Shown piece after piece: positions 51,103-58,678 of a DNA stretch of 58,678 nt. Below the pieces are notes generated by a model that was not told where the DNA came from, ran no database searches, and saw only the letters and a list, made by a program, of their open reading frames with translations. Both the position numbers and the translations under genes were made by a program. Every line of letters starts with the position of its first letter. Positions within the stretch are counted from its first letter, which is position 1. Source of the stretch: Actinomycetes bacterium (lineage in GTDB: Bacteria > Actinomycetota > CALGFH01); NCBI GenBank assembly GCA_030146615.1, contig JASLBL010000245.1, forward strand, positions 1 to 58,678, given 5' to 3'.

Positions 51103-52896
51103 TTAGAGCTCCGGCTCGGCGCCGTCCGGCACATGGCGTGCGCTAAACCGCAGCAGCACCTCCATCTGGCGGATCCGCTCGTTGACGACCAGGGCGCCGT
51201 GGCCGGCGTCGAAGCGGTCGAGCTCGAACGGCTTGCCCAGCTCGCGGAGGCGCTCGGTGTAGTTGAGGACCTGCTGGAGGGGGCAGCGGGTGTCGTTGTC
51301 GCCCACCATCAGCAGCACCGGGGTGGCGACCCGGTCGACGTAGGTGATGGGCGAGCGCTCGACGTACAGGTCGTGCTTGTCCTCGGGGCCGCCGCCGAAC
51401 AGGCTGCGGTCGAAGGCCTGGAGGGCCTCGGACTCGTCGGCGTAGGCGGACAGGTAGTCGGCCACCGGGACCACCGCCATAGCCGCCCGCCATCCCTCGG
51501 GGACGGTCCCGATCGCCTGCAGGGTCACGTACCCGCCCCAGGAGGCGCCGCTGATGACCACCTGGCCGGGGTCGGCCAAGCCGCGGGCGACCAGGTCGTC
51601 GCGGCCGGCGACCACGTCCTCGATCTCCGGGCGCCCGGGGTCGCCCTCGAGCACGTCCTGCCAGGCCTTGCCGTAGCCGGTGGAGCCGCGATAGTTGACC
51701 AGCCCGACCGCGTAGCCGTGGTCGACGAACGCCTGGACCTCCGGGTCCCAGCTGTCGGCGTCGTGGTGGTGGGGTCCGCCGTGGACGATCAGCACCGTGG
51801 GATGCGGCCCGGCGCCCGGGGGCACGGCCAGGAACCCGTGGACCTGGTCGCCCTGGGGGTTCGGGAAGGTCCAGCTCTCGTAGGCGACCCCGGAGGGGGC
51901 GCGGGGGCCGGGCGGGCGTAGCACGGCCTCGGAGGCCCCGACGGCCCGGACCTCGGGCGCGGCCGCCCCCGAGGACAGCCGGTACCAGACGGTGCCGTCG
52001 GGCCGCACCCCGGCCCGCTGGATCGACCCGGCCGGGTGGTCGAGCCGCTCCAGGGCGCCGCTGCTCAGGTCGAGGCGGTAGAGCTCGTCGCGGCCCATGT
52101 AGGTGTGGACGACCAGCAGAGCGGCGGCGTCGGGCCACCAGTCGGCCACGTCGACCTCGCCGGGCAGGTCGAGCTCGAGGTCGACCCGCTCGCCGGCCGC
52201 CGGGTCCCAGATGGCCGGCCGCAGCCTGCCGGTCCGGTCGGCGAGCACGACCAGACGCCCGTCCCCGGCGACCGGGGAGAACCCGGCCGAGGCCACGAAC
52301 AGGCCGAAGCCCTCGCCGTCCCACAGGTCGGCCACCGCGCGCATGCCCTCCAGCTCGAAGGCGCGCAGGGCCGGGTGCAGGTTGTCGCCGTGCTCGGCGT
52401 GGTGGACGACCAGCAGGCGGCCGTCGCGGCTCATCCCGCCGACGTCGACCATCTCGTCGTGACGGTACAGCTCCTCGCTGCCGCCGCCAATCTCGCCGAC
52501 CCGGACAGAGAAGCCGTCCCGGCTGGCCAGCCCGACCGCCACCCGCCCCTTGGGACCGAGGGCGAGCCCGGCGCTCCAGGCGGGCTCGGCGTCGGCGACC
52601 AGCCGGGTCGCCTCGCCGCCCTCGAACGGCTGCTGGAGCCAGCGGCCGACCTCGTCGCCCTTGGAGTCCTCGAACCAGACGACGCGGCTGCCGTCGGGGG
52701 TCAGGCCGGCCGCGACCACACCGGTCGGGTGGTCCGACACCTGGCGGTGCCGGTCGGCGGCCCGGTCCCAGGCGTGGACCTGCCAGGAGCCGGAGAGGTT
52801 GGAGACGTAGACAAGGCGGTCCGGGTCGTCTGGCGCCCACCTCGGGAGAGTCAGCGAGGGGGCCCGGTAGCGCTGCTTCCAGCGAGGCTCGCTCAT
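51103..52896 (-). CDS. S9 family prolyl oligopeptidase-like peptidase
   Basis: A 597-residue peptidase with an N-terminal beta-propeller (about 1-320) and a C-terminal alpha/beta hydrolase. The triad is Ser in ISGASWGGYVT, Asp in GDNDTRCPLQQ and His in RFDAGHGALVV, with the oxyanion HGGPHHHDAD. It would cut short peptides in the cytoplasm. No signal peptide is seen. ATG 52896 lies 15 bp from the divergent SDR start; TAGGAT just upstream of it could be a -10 giving a leaderless message. Confidence 0.92.
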   Translation of the reverse strand: MSEPRWKQRYRAPSLTLPRWAPDDPDRLVYVSNLSGSWQVHAWDRAADRHRQVSDHPTGVVAAGLTPDGSRVVWFEDSKGDEVGRWLQQPFEGGEATRLVADAEPAWSAGLALGPKGRVAVGLASRDGFSVRVGEIGGGSEELYRHDEMVDVGGMSRDGRLLVVHHAEHGDNLHPALRAFELEGMRAVADLWDGEGFGLFVASAGFSPVAGDGRLVVLADRTGRLRPAIWDPAAGERVDLELDLPGEVDVADWWPDAAALLVVHTYMGRDELYRLDLSSGALERLDHPAGSIQRAGVRPDGTVWYRLSSGAAAPEVRAVGASEAVLRPPGPRAPSGVAYESWTFPNPQGDQVHGFLAVPPGAGPHPTVLIVHGGPHHHDADSWDPEVQAFVDHGYAVGLVNYRGSTGYGKAWQDVLEGDPGRPEIEDVVAGRDDLVARGLADPGQVVISGASWGGYVTLQAIGTVPEGWRAAMAVVPVADYLSAYADESEALQAFDRSLFGGGPEDKHDLYVERSPITYVDRVATPVLLMVGDNDTRCPLQQVLNYTERLRELGKPFELDRFDAGHGALVVNERIRQMEVLLRFSARHVPDGAEPEL

Positions 52897-52911
52897 GGGA
52901 GCATCCTACTT

Positions 52912-53775
52912 ATGCCGCCTGGACAGAGCATCCTGATCACCGGTGCCACCTCGGGCATCGGCCGGGACGCGGCCCTGCGCCTGGCCCGGGCCGGGCACCT
53001 GGTCCTGGCCGGCGGCCGCCGGCCCGACGCCCTGGCCGCCCTGACCCGCGAGGGCGGGGGCCGGGTGGAGCCGGTGGTACTGGACGTGACCGACCCGGCC
53101 TCGGTCGAGGCAGCCCGCGAGCTGGTCGACCGCCGCACCGGCGGCCGCGGCATCGACGTGCTGGTCAACAACGCCGGCTACGCCCTCCCGGGCCCCCTTG
53201 AGACCTTGTCGGAGCGGGACCTGCGCGCGCTGTTCGACACCAACGTGTTCGGCCTGCTGGCGGTGACCCGGACGTTCGTCCCCGCCATGCGCGGGCGCGG
53301 CCAGGGCCGGGTCGTGAACGTCGGCAGCATCATGGGCCGGGTCGCCATGCCCCTCCTGGGCGCCTACAACGCCACCAAGCATGCCGTCGCCGCCATCACC
53401 GACGCCCTCCGCATGGAGCTGGCCCCCTTCGGCATCACCGTGGTCCTGGTCGAGCCGGGCGCCATCCGAACCGGGTTCGCCGCCACGGCCCTCGCCACCC
53501 TGGCCCCCGACCGCGACCCAGGCTCCCCGTACGCGACCGCCCTCGCCGCCACCGAGGAGGTCTGGGCCCGGGTCTACCGGTTCGCCCCCGGCCCGGCGGC
53601 GGCGGGTCGGGCGGTCGTTCGCGCCGCCACCTCGCCCCGCCCGGCCGCCCGCTACACGGTCCCGTTCAGCAACCGCCTGCTCGTGGCCACCCTGTCCGGG
53701 CTCCCGACCCCGGCCGCCGACGCCACCAAACGCCTGATCATGGGCCTCCCGCCGTTCAGGCGTCGAGCGCGGTGA
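52912..53775 (+). CDS. short-chain dehydrogenase/reductase
   Basis: A 287-residue SDR: TGATSGIG cofactor motif, NNAG, catalytic Ser in NVGSIMG and Tyr-x-x-x-Lys in YNATKHAV. The VEPGAIRTGF strand is classical. It is an NAD(P)-dependent oxidoreductase of unknown substrate. ATG 52912 is 15 bp from the start of the divergent peptidase gene, leaving almost no room for a leader. Its 3' end overlaps the convergent gene by 20 bp. Confidence 0.92.
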   Translation: MPPGQSILITGATSGIGRDAALRLARAGHLVLAGGRRPDALAALTREGGGRVEPVVLDVTDPASVEAARELVDRRTGGRGIDVLVNNAGYALPGPLETLSERDLRALFDTNVFGLLAVTRTFVPAMRGRGQGRVVNVGSIMGRVAMPLLGAYNATKHAVAAITDALRMELAPFGITVVLVEPGAIRTGFAATALATLAPDRDPGSPYATALAATEEVWARVYRFAPGPAAAGRAVVRAATSPRPAARYTVPFSNRLLVATLSGLPTPAADATKRLIMGLPPFRRRAR

Positions 53776-55219
53776 CCTCGATCCCGAACTCGATCGTCCA
53801 GGGGCCGTCGCCGGCGTCGGGGCCGGGCCGCTCGGGGAGGGGGGCGTCGGGGGCGGTCGGGAGCGGGGCCGGGAGGCCGGGGCGGCTGCGGTAGGCGTGG
53901 TCGCCGGTGCCCCAGTCGTCGAGGCCGAGGTAGGGCTCGCGGACCATCCCGGCCGGCGAACCGTCGCCGTCCTCGCCGGTGACGGCGACCGACAGGACCG
54001 AGCTGGGGTTGAGGACCAGGTCGAACCGCTGGTCGAGCTCGAACCGCTTGCCGTCCTGGACGTCGGCCGCCCCCTCCTCCGGCCAGCGGGCCGCCTGGTC
54101 GCCGACGTTCAGGCGCAGCACCAGCCGGCCCCCGACGGCATCGGCGTCCTCGACGGTGACGCCGGTGAAGGTCACCGTGACCCGGGAGCGGCGGTGCGGG
54201 GGGATCACGGTGACGCCGACCTCGTCCACCGCGCCCGGCTCGCCCGGGGGGATGCCCAGCCAGCAGCCCTCCTCGGAGAGGTAGCCGGCGGCGATGGCGT
54301 AGCTGCCGGGGACCGTGCCGAAGCCGTCGCTGGCCTTGAACACTGCCCGCTCCTCGCCCGGCTCCAGCGGGGTCGGGTCGCCGTCGCCGCCCAGGAAGCG
54401 GTCGAGGTTCTCGCCGGCCGGGCCGCGGACGGCCAGCCGCAGCTCCGACAGGTGGGCCCGGTAGTCGCCGTAGTTGCGGGCGGTGAACTGGGCGACGAAG
54501 TTCCCGCCGAGGGTGGGGGTCCAGGAGTTGACCCAGATCCCCTTGGCCGCCCCGAGGTCGATGTAGGGCGGGCGCTCGCGGGCGTAGTCCTGGAGGAACA
54601 GCCCCCGCCACGGCCCGTCGCCGGCGCTCGCCTCCCAGCACCGGTCGCCCGGCTCGAACCCGAGCACGACCTCGTCGTCGGGGTGGTGGCTGTCGTAGAC
54701 GAACAGCCGGATCGGCGGTCCGCCGCCCGGCCCTGGACCCTCGTCGTCGTAGCCGTAGGCGACCACCTGACGGTTGCGGCCCACCTCCTCCAGGGAGCGG
54801 GCGCCGACCAGGCCGAGGACCACCGGGCGGCCGGCGTCGATGCTGCGCCGCACCCGGGGCAGCTCGTCGGTGGTGAGCCGGGCGACCCCCGCCGAGGACC
54901 AGGTCGGGTGGTCCTCGGCCAGCGACCAGGTCAGGAACTGGCGGGCGCTCCAGGTGGCGTAGCTGTCGAACAACCGCTTGTGGATGAAGTCGGCCAGGCG
55001 GGTGCCGTCGTCGGGGACGGCCCGGTCGGGGAAGTCCTCAGGGCGGTGCGAGGGTACCGGCAGGCCCGCGAACCAGTAGTCGAGCGCCGCGAACGCCATG
55101 CCACCGGAACGACCGTCGGTGGCCACCTCGCCGTAGCCTGGAATGGTCACGACCTTGTCCACGAAGTCGTTGGCGAAGTGGAATCCGTGCGCGCGTGGAT
55201 CGAAGCCGGTTCTCGGCAC
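53756..55219 (-). CDS. uncharacterised 487-residue protein with a GGM motif and tandem beta domains
   Basis: The N-terminal region has PRTGFDPRAHGFHFANDF and GRSGGMAFAALDYWFAGLPV, a block I recall from a family of actinobacterial hypothetical proteins in which the motif is usually Cys-Gly-Gly-Met; here the Cys is Ser. RLFVYDSHHPDDEVVLGFEP follows, and the C-terminal half has two beta-sandwich-like repeats. A papain-like fold that has lost its nucleophile is one idea, not proven. GTG 55219 has AGGGGGGG just upstream; GTG 55243 is an alternative. No signal peptide is visible. It overlaps the SDR gene tail-to-tail. Confidence 0.6.
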   Translation of the reverse strand: MPRTGFDPRAHGFHFANDFVDKVVTIPGYGEVATDGRSGGMAFAALDYWFAGLPVPSHRPEDFPDRAVPDDGTRLADFIHKRLFDSYATWSARQFLTWSLAEDHPTWSSAGVARLTTDELPRVRRSIDAGRPVVLGLVGARSLEEVGRNRQVVAYGYDDEGPGPGGGPPIRLFVYDSHHPDDEVVLGFEPGDRCWEASAGDGPWRGLFLQDYARERPPYIDLGAAKGIWVNSWTPTLGGNFVAQFTARNYGDYRAHLSELRLAVRGPAGENLDRFLGGDGDPTPLEPGEERAVFKASDGFGTVPGSYAIAAGYLSEEGCWLGIPPGEPGAVDEVGVTVIPPHRRSRVTVTFTGVTVEDADAVGGRLVLRLNVGDQAARWPEEGAADVQDGKRFELDQRFDLVLNPSSVLSVAVTGEDGDGSPAGMVREPYLGLDDWGTGDHAYRSRPGLPAPLPTAPDAPLPERPGPDAGDGPWTIEFGIEVTALDA

Positions 55220-55328
55220 AGGCCCCCCCTGAAGATCTTGCACCGGACGAATGTCGCGATCCTCGCTCCCGGTCCCCCTTCAAGGCAATAGTCCGAAGGC
55301 ATCTAGTCAGTCGGTGTAGGCCGGTCCG

Positions 55329-55354
55329 GCATGTCCCCCGTCCAGGGGACATGC
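55329..55354 (+). promoter_or_regulatory. perfect 10-bp hairpin upstream of the GGDEF-EAL gene
   Basis: GCATGTCCCC (55329-55338) and GGGGACATGC (55345-55354) are perfect inverted repeats around a six-base centre CGTCCA, about 60 bases before the REC-PAS-GGDEF-EAL start, inside a 190-bp intergenic region. Outer GGCCGG/CCGGCC elements extend it. It may be an operator or a leader hairpin. The loop does not fit the ANTAR A1/G4 rule. Confidence 0.45.
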
Positions 55355-55412
55355 AAGAGTATTCATCCGGCCTATTGGTGCGGGCGTCGCGAAGCGTCAG
55401 CATGTCGCCTCC

Positions 55413-57617
55413 ATGCTTCCAACCGCACCGATCCGTGTCCTGATCGCCGACGACCTCCCGGAGCTGCGAACGCTGCTCAGGACGACCCTCCAGGGACGGG
55501 GATTCCAGCTGGTCGGGGAGGCCGGGGACGGTCGCGAGACCCTCGCCCTGGCCGTCGACCGGGAGCCCGACGTCGTCGTGCTCGACCTCGGCATGCGCGG
55601 GATCGCCGGCCCCGACCTGGTCGCCGAGCTGCGCCGTCGGGCCCCGGCGGTCCGGGTGGTGGCCCTGTCGGCCTTCGCCGACACCGAGCAGCGGCGCCGG
55701 GCCCTCGACCTGGGCGCCCATGCCTCCCTGGACAAGGACGTCGACCCCGACCAGCTGGTGGCGACCCTGCGCGAGGTCTGCGGGCGGGCCTTCGGGCCGG
55801 TGGCCCTCCCCCCGCCGGAAGGGCTGGAGGGGCTGGCCGCCGACGAGCTGGAGCGGGTCTGGAGCACCCTGGCCGCCGCCCCGGTGGCCACCGCCGTGGT
55901 CGGCCCCGACGGCCGCTTCCTCAAGGTCAACGCCGCCCTGAGCGCGCTCGTCGGCCACCCCGAGGGCGCCCTGCTGGCCGCCGGCTACCAGGCCGTCGTC
56001 CATCCCGAGGACCGGGACGCCGACCTCGAGCAGCTCCAGCGCCTGCTCGCCGGGGAGGCGACCGGCTACCAGCTCCAGCAGCGCTGCCGGCGGATCGACG
56101 GGGAGGCGATCTCGGTGCTCTGCAACACCTGGCTGGCCACCACCCAGCGCGGCGACCCGCTGCACCTCGACGGCCAGGGACGGCCCCGCTACGTGGTCCG
56201 CCAGCTGGTCGACCTGCGCGAGGGCCGCCGCCCCGAGGACCAGCTGGCCTGGCGGGCCACCCACGACGCCCTGACCGGGCTGCCCAACCGCAGCCTGTTC
56301 CTGGACCGGCTGGAGATGACCCTGGCCCGCCTTGGCCGCGACCCCGCCCTGGCCGCCGTGCTCGTGGTCGACCTGGACCGCTTCAAGGAGGTGGCCGAGC
56401 GCTTCGGCGACGACGCCGTGGACCGGCTGCTGGTCGCGGTCGCCGGCCGCCTGCGCAGCATCCTGCGGCCCAGCGACACCGTGTCGCGGTTCGGCAGCGA
56501 CGAGTTCGCCGTCCTCTGCCCGGACCTGGCCCACGAGCGGGACGCGGTCCGCCTGGCCGAGCGGATGACCGCCGGGCTGGCCACCCCGTTCGCTATCAGC
56601 TCCCGGGAGGACACGAATCCCATGCGGTTCGCTGAGTCCCCCAGGCCGAGTTCTCCCGTCGGGGGCCAGGAGATCGTGGTCTCGGCCAGCATCGGCATCG
56701 CCCTGACCGGGTCGCGGACACGCCGGGCCGAGTCGCTGCTGTCGGACGCCGACACCGCCCTCCAGCGGGCCAAGCACCGCGGCGGCGGCATCTACGAGCT
56801 GTTCGACGAGACGGTCAGGGCCCAGCTGATCGAGCGCCTGGAGCTGGAGCAGGCCCTGCGCCAGGCGGTCGACGCCGACGAGCTGCGCGCCCTCTACCAG
56901 CCGATCGTCTCCCTCAAGGAGGGGCGCCTGGTCGGGGTCGAGGCCCTGGTCCGCTGGGACCAGCCGGGCCGGGGCCAGCTGCTGCCGGCCGAGTTCGTCC
57001 CCTTCGCCGAGGAGACCGGCCTGATCGTCCCCCTCGGCGCCTGGGTCCTGGCCGAGAGCTGCCGCCAGGCGGCCCGCTGGCGGGCCAACGGCCCCCGCAC
57101 CCTGCCCCCGACCGTGCACGTCAACCTGTCGCCGCGCCAGTTCGCCGAGCCCCACCTGATCGACCTGGTCGCCGGGGCCCTGGCCGACACCGGCACCGAC
57201 CCCGACCGGCTCTGCCTCGAGGTCACCGAGCGGGCCCTGGCCGCCAACCCGGCCTCGGCCGCCACCACCCTCAAGCGCCTGTCCGCCCTCGGCGTTCACG
57301 TCTCGGTCGACGACTTCGGCACCGGCTACTCGTCCCTGGCCTCGCTCCAGTACCTGCCGCTGTCCTCGCTCAAGATCGACCGCTCGTTCGTGGCCCGCCT
57401 GGACCTCGACCCCTCCGACGACGCCATGGTCGCGGCCGTCATCGGCCTCGGCCACACCCTCGGCCTGACCGTCATCGCCGAGGGCGTCGAGACCTCCCGC
57501 CAGCTGGCCAAGCTCGACCAGCTGGGCTGCGACTACGCCCAGGGCTACCTGTTCGCCCGCCCCGAGACCGCCTCCCGGGTCGGCGAGCTCCTCGGCCACG
57601 ACCGCCGCTGGCAGTAG
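55413..57617 (+). CDS. REC-PAS-GGDEF-EAL cyclic-di-GMP protein
   Basis: A 734-residue signalling protein. A receiver domain (about 7-125, Asp57 in VVVLDLGMRG) is followed by PAS (about 150-265), a diguanylate cyclase domain (about 285-455) and an EAL phosphodiesterase domain (about 475-725). The cyclase loop reads RFGSDEF, not RxGGDEF, and an extra TNPMRFAESPRPSSP stretch is inserted before the next conserved strand. The EAL domain is intact: GVEALVRW, VNLSPRQF, LEVTERAL, VDDFGTGYSSL and KIDRSF. It probably degrades cyclic-di-GMP, with the cyclase part sensing GTP or inactive. ATG 55413 begins the receiver. Confidence 0.93.
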   Translation: MLPTAPIRVLIADDLPELRTLLRTTLQGRGFQLVGEAGDGRETLALAVDREPDVVVLDLGMRGIAGPDLVAELRRRAPAVRVVALSAFADTEQRRRALDLGAHASLDKDVDPDQLVATLREVCGRAFGPVALPPPEGLEGLAADELERVWSTLAAAPVATAVVGPDGRFLKVNAALSALVGHPEGALLAAGYQAVVHPEDRDADLEQLQRLLAGEATGYQLQQRCRRIDGEAISVLCNTWLATTQRGDPLHLDGQGRPRYVVRQLVDLREGRRPEDQLAWRATHDALTGLPNRSLFLDRLEMTLARLGRDPALAAVLVVDLDRFKEVAERFGDDAVDRLLVAVAGRLRSILRPSDTVSRFGSDEFAVLCPDLAHERDAVRLAERMTAGLATPFAISSREDTNPMRFAESPRPSSPVGGQEIVVSASIGIALTGSRTRRAESLLSDADTALQRAKHRGGGIYELFDETVRAQLIERLELEQALRQAVDADELRALYQPIVSLKEGRLVGVEALVRWDQPGRGQLLPAEFVPFAEETGLIVPLGAWVLAESCRQAARWRANGPRTLPPTVHVNLSPRQFAEPHLIDLVAGALADTGTDPDRLCLEVTERALAANPASAATTLKRLSALGVHVSVDDFGTGYSSLASLQYLPLSSLKIDRSFVARLDLDPSDDAMVAAVIGLGHTLGLTVIAEGVETSRQLAKLDQLGCDYAQGYLFARPETASRVGELLGHDRRWQ

Positions 57618-57638
57618 CGGTTGGTCTAGGGTGACGCC

Positions 57639-58373
57639 ATGGAGCAGCTGCCGCCTGGCGGGTTCGTCAACGCGGTGGTCCGGGTCGGCGACACCGTCCG
57701 CCGGCCGCCGTCGCCCAACGCCGGGTTCGTCCACGACCTGCTGGCCCACCTGGAACGCCACGGCTGGACCGGCGCCCCCCGGTACCTGGGCACCGACGCC
57801 GACGGGCGCGAGATCCTGAGCTTCCTGGAGGGCCACGTCGCCTGGGAGGACCGGCAGCCGGCCGAGGTCGGGTCGGACGAGAGCCTGGCCGAGGTGGCCC
57901 GGCTCGCCCGCCAGCTCCACGACCTGACGGCGGGCACGCCCCTGGCCCGCCCCGGCGAGGTGGTCTGCCACAACGACCTGTCGCCGAAGAACACCGTCTA
58001 CCTCGACCGCGGGCACGGGCTACGCCCGGTGGCGTTCATCGACTGGGACATCGCCGGCCCAGGCGACCGGCTGCACGACGTGGCCCACGTCTGCTGGCAG
58101 TACCTCCCGCTCGGCCCGGCCTCCGGCGACCTGGACGCGGCGGCCCGGCGGCTGCGGCTGGTCTGCGACAGCTACGGCCTGGAGGACCGGACCGGCCTCG
58201 TCGACACCGTCCTGTGGTGGCAGGACCGGTGCTGGCGGGGTATCGAGGCCGGGGCGGCGGCCGGCGACCCGGCCATGCGGCGGCTTCGTCACCGGGGCAC
58301 TGTCCGAGCCGTGTGGGCCGACCATGCCTGGGTGACCGCCCACCGCAAGCGCCTGGAGGCGGCGGTCGCCTAA
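57639..58373 (+). CDS. aminoglycoside phosphotransferase/choline-kinase family protein
   Basis: A 244-residue protein-kinase-like phosphotransferase. VVCHNDLSPKNTVY is the catalytic loop and VAFIDWDIAGPGDRLHDVAH holds the metal-binding Asp. The N-terminal nucleotide lobe is short (only about 90 residues before the hinge), as in compact APH-family members. Substrates in the family range from antibiotics to choline and homoserine. ATG 57639 follows the GGDEF-EAL stop by 21 bp, so it may share that transcript. The next gene, a sigma factor, starts 50 bp on. Confidence 0.8.
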   Translation: MEQLPPGGFVNAVVRVGDTVRRPPSPNAGFVHDLLAHLERHGWTGAPRYLGTDADGREILSFLEGHVAWEDRQPAEVGSDESLAEVARLARQLHDLTAGTPLARPGEVVCHNDLSPKNTVYLDRGHGLRPVAFIDWDIAGPGDRLHDVAHVCWQYLPLGPASGDLDAAARRLRLVCDSYGLEDRTGLVDTVLWWQDRCWRGIEAGAAAGDPAMRRLRHRGTVRAVWADHAWVTAHRKRLEAAVA

Positions 58374-58423
58374 CGCGGAACCTGTCGGCCGGCGGTGGTG
58401 TATGAGGATGCGAGACCGAGTCC

Positions 58424-58678
58424 GTGGAGGGCCGACCACTGGACGAACAGGAGCTCGTCGAGCAGGCACGAGGGGGTGACGCGCGTGCCTACGAGGTGCT
58501 GGTCCGGCGGTACCAGGACCTCGCCTTCCGGACGGCGTGCGTGATCGCCGGAGGGTCGGCCGACGCCGAGGACGCCGCCCAGGAGGGGTTCGTGAAGGCC
58601 TGGTACGCGCTGCCGCGGTTCAGAGCCGGGTCGCCGTTCCGGCCGTGGCTGCTGGCGATCGTGGCCAACGAGGCCCGC
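58424..58678 (+). CDS. ECF-type RNA polymerase sigma factor (5' part)
   Basis: The first 85 codons are present and the gene runs off the right edge. They show sigma region 2: EQELVEQARGGDARAYEVLV, RRYQDLAFRTACVIAGGSAD, AEDAAQEGFVKAWYALPRF and PFRPWLLAIVANEAR. This matches ECF sigma factors, which usually lack regions 1 and 3. GTG 58424 is the only start in frame after an upstream stop at 58403. Any anti-sigma gene would lie to the right. Confidence 0.88.
   Translation, partial: MEGRPLDEQELVEQARGGDARAYEVLVRRYQDLAFRTACVIAGGSADAEDAAQEGFVKAWYALPRFRAGSPFRPWLLAIVANEAR

Noticed and set aside
55038..58016. Long minus-strand frame opposite the REC-PAS-GGDEF-EAL gene
   Set aside because: Low-complexity translation; the plus strand carries intact domains.
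1..58678. Search for tRNA, rRNA, insertion sequences and integrase or attachment sites
   Set aside because: No cloverleaf, rRNA segment, transposase motif or flanking direct repeats were recognised by eye; a covariance-model search would be more decisive.

Overview
This 58.7 kb window is very GC-rich and densely packed. Coding strands are full of GTG starts and stop/start overlaps, so long antisense open frames are common and mostly meaningless. The gene content points to an actinobacterium, probably an uncultured or poorly sampled lineage of Actinomycetota. The main pointers are PdtaS- and PdtaR-like regulators encoded apart, a class F sortase beside a DUF4397 protein, cupredoxin/DUF6529 genes, actinobacterial-type small proteins and a MacB-type exporter. 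No rRNA, tRNA, CRISPR array or intact insertion sequence was seen.

Layout. (1) 1-672: 5' part of a secreted GH26-like glycoside hydrolase. (2) 752-7818, minus: a tightly coupled operon of APC permease, nucleotidyltransferase, metallophosphoesterase, GlnT/GmaS-like glutamine synthetase, DUF1116 protein and acetamidase/formamidase. A Lrp/AsnC regulator is divergent from it, and an AlaC-like aminotransferase follows the regulator. It looks like a catabolic system for an amine, amide or ureide nitrogen source. (3) 9.7-16.3 kb: a dioxygenase-like remnant, a J-domain protein, a frameshifted Nramp-like transporter, a 28-residue membrane peptide, cupredoxins with DUF6529, a thioesterase and small proteins. 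(4) 16.3-26.2 kb, minus: ABC exporter, pdxH, aceB and glcDEF, i.e. glycolate to glyoxylate to malate. (5) 26.3-36.1 kb: ROK kinase, sugar dehydrogenase lipoprotein, a decayed zone (chimeric pseudogene, cysteine-free ArsC-like protein), winged-helix protein, VOC protein, sulfatase, PspC protein, methyltransferase and an ANTAR response regulator. (6) 36.2-47.3 kb, minus: gltB with a structured leader, then an operon of DUF4397 protein, class F sortase and a 1641-residue protein that joins a pseudo-receiver, about 545 residues of Ala/Arg/Glu helix and a glycosyltransferase-like membrane domain. (7) 47.6-58.7 kb: PdtaS-like kinase, 2-hydroxyacid dehydrogenase, EEP-family protein, S9 peptidase, SDR, a GGM-motif protein, a REC-PAS-GGDEF-EAL protein, an APH-like kinase and the start of an ECF sigma factor.

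How the genes fit together. Two nitrogen themes recur: the amine/amide operon at the left, and gltB next to an ANTAR antiterminator-type regulator whose likely partner kinase class (PdtaS) is encoded 11 kb away. The gltB leader has a good promoter, a terminator-like hairpin and a stem with an A1/G4 hexaloop, so RNA-level control by the ANTAR protein is a testable idea. The glc/aceB run forms a coherent two-carbon route. The most unusual single gene is the 1641-residue fusion in the sortase operon.
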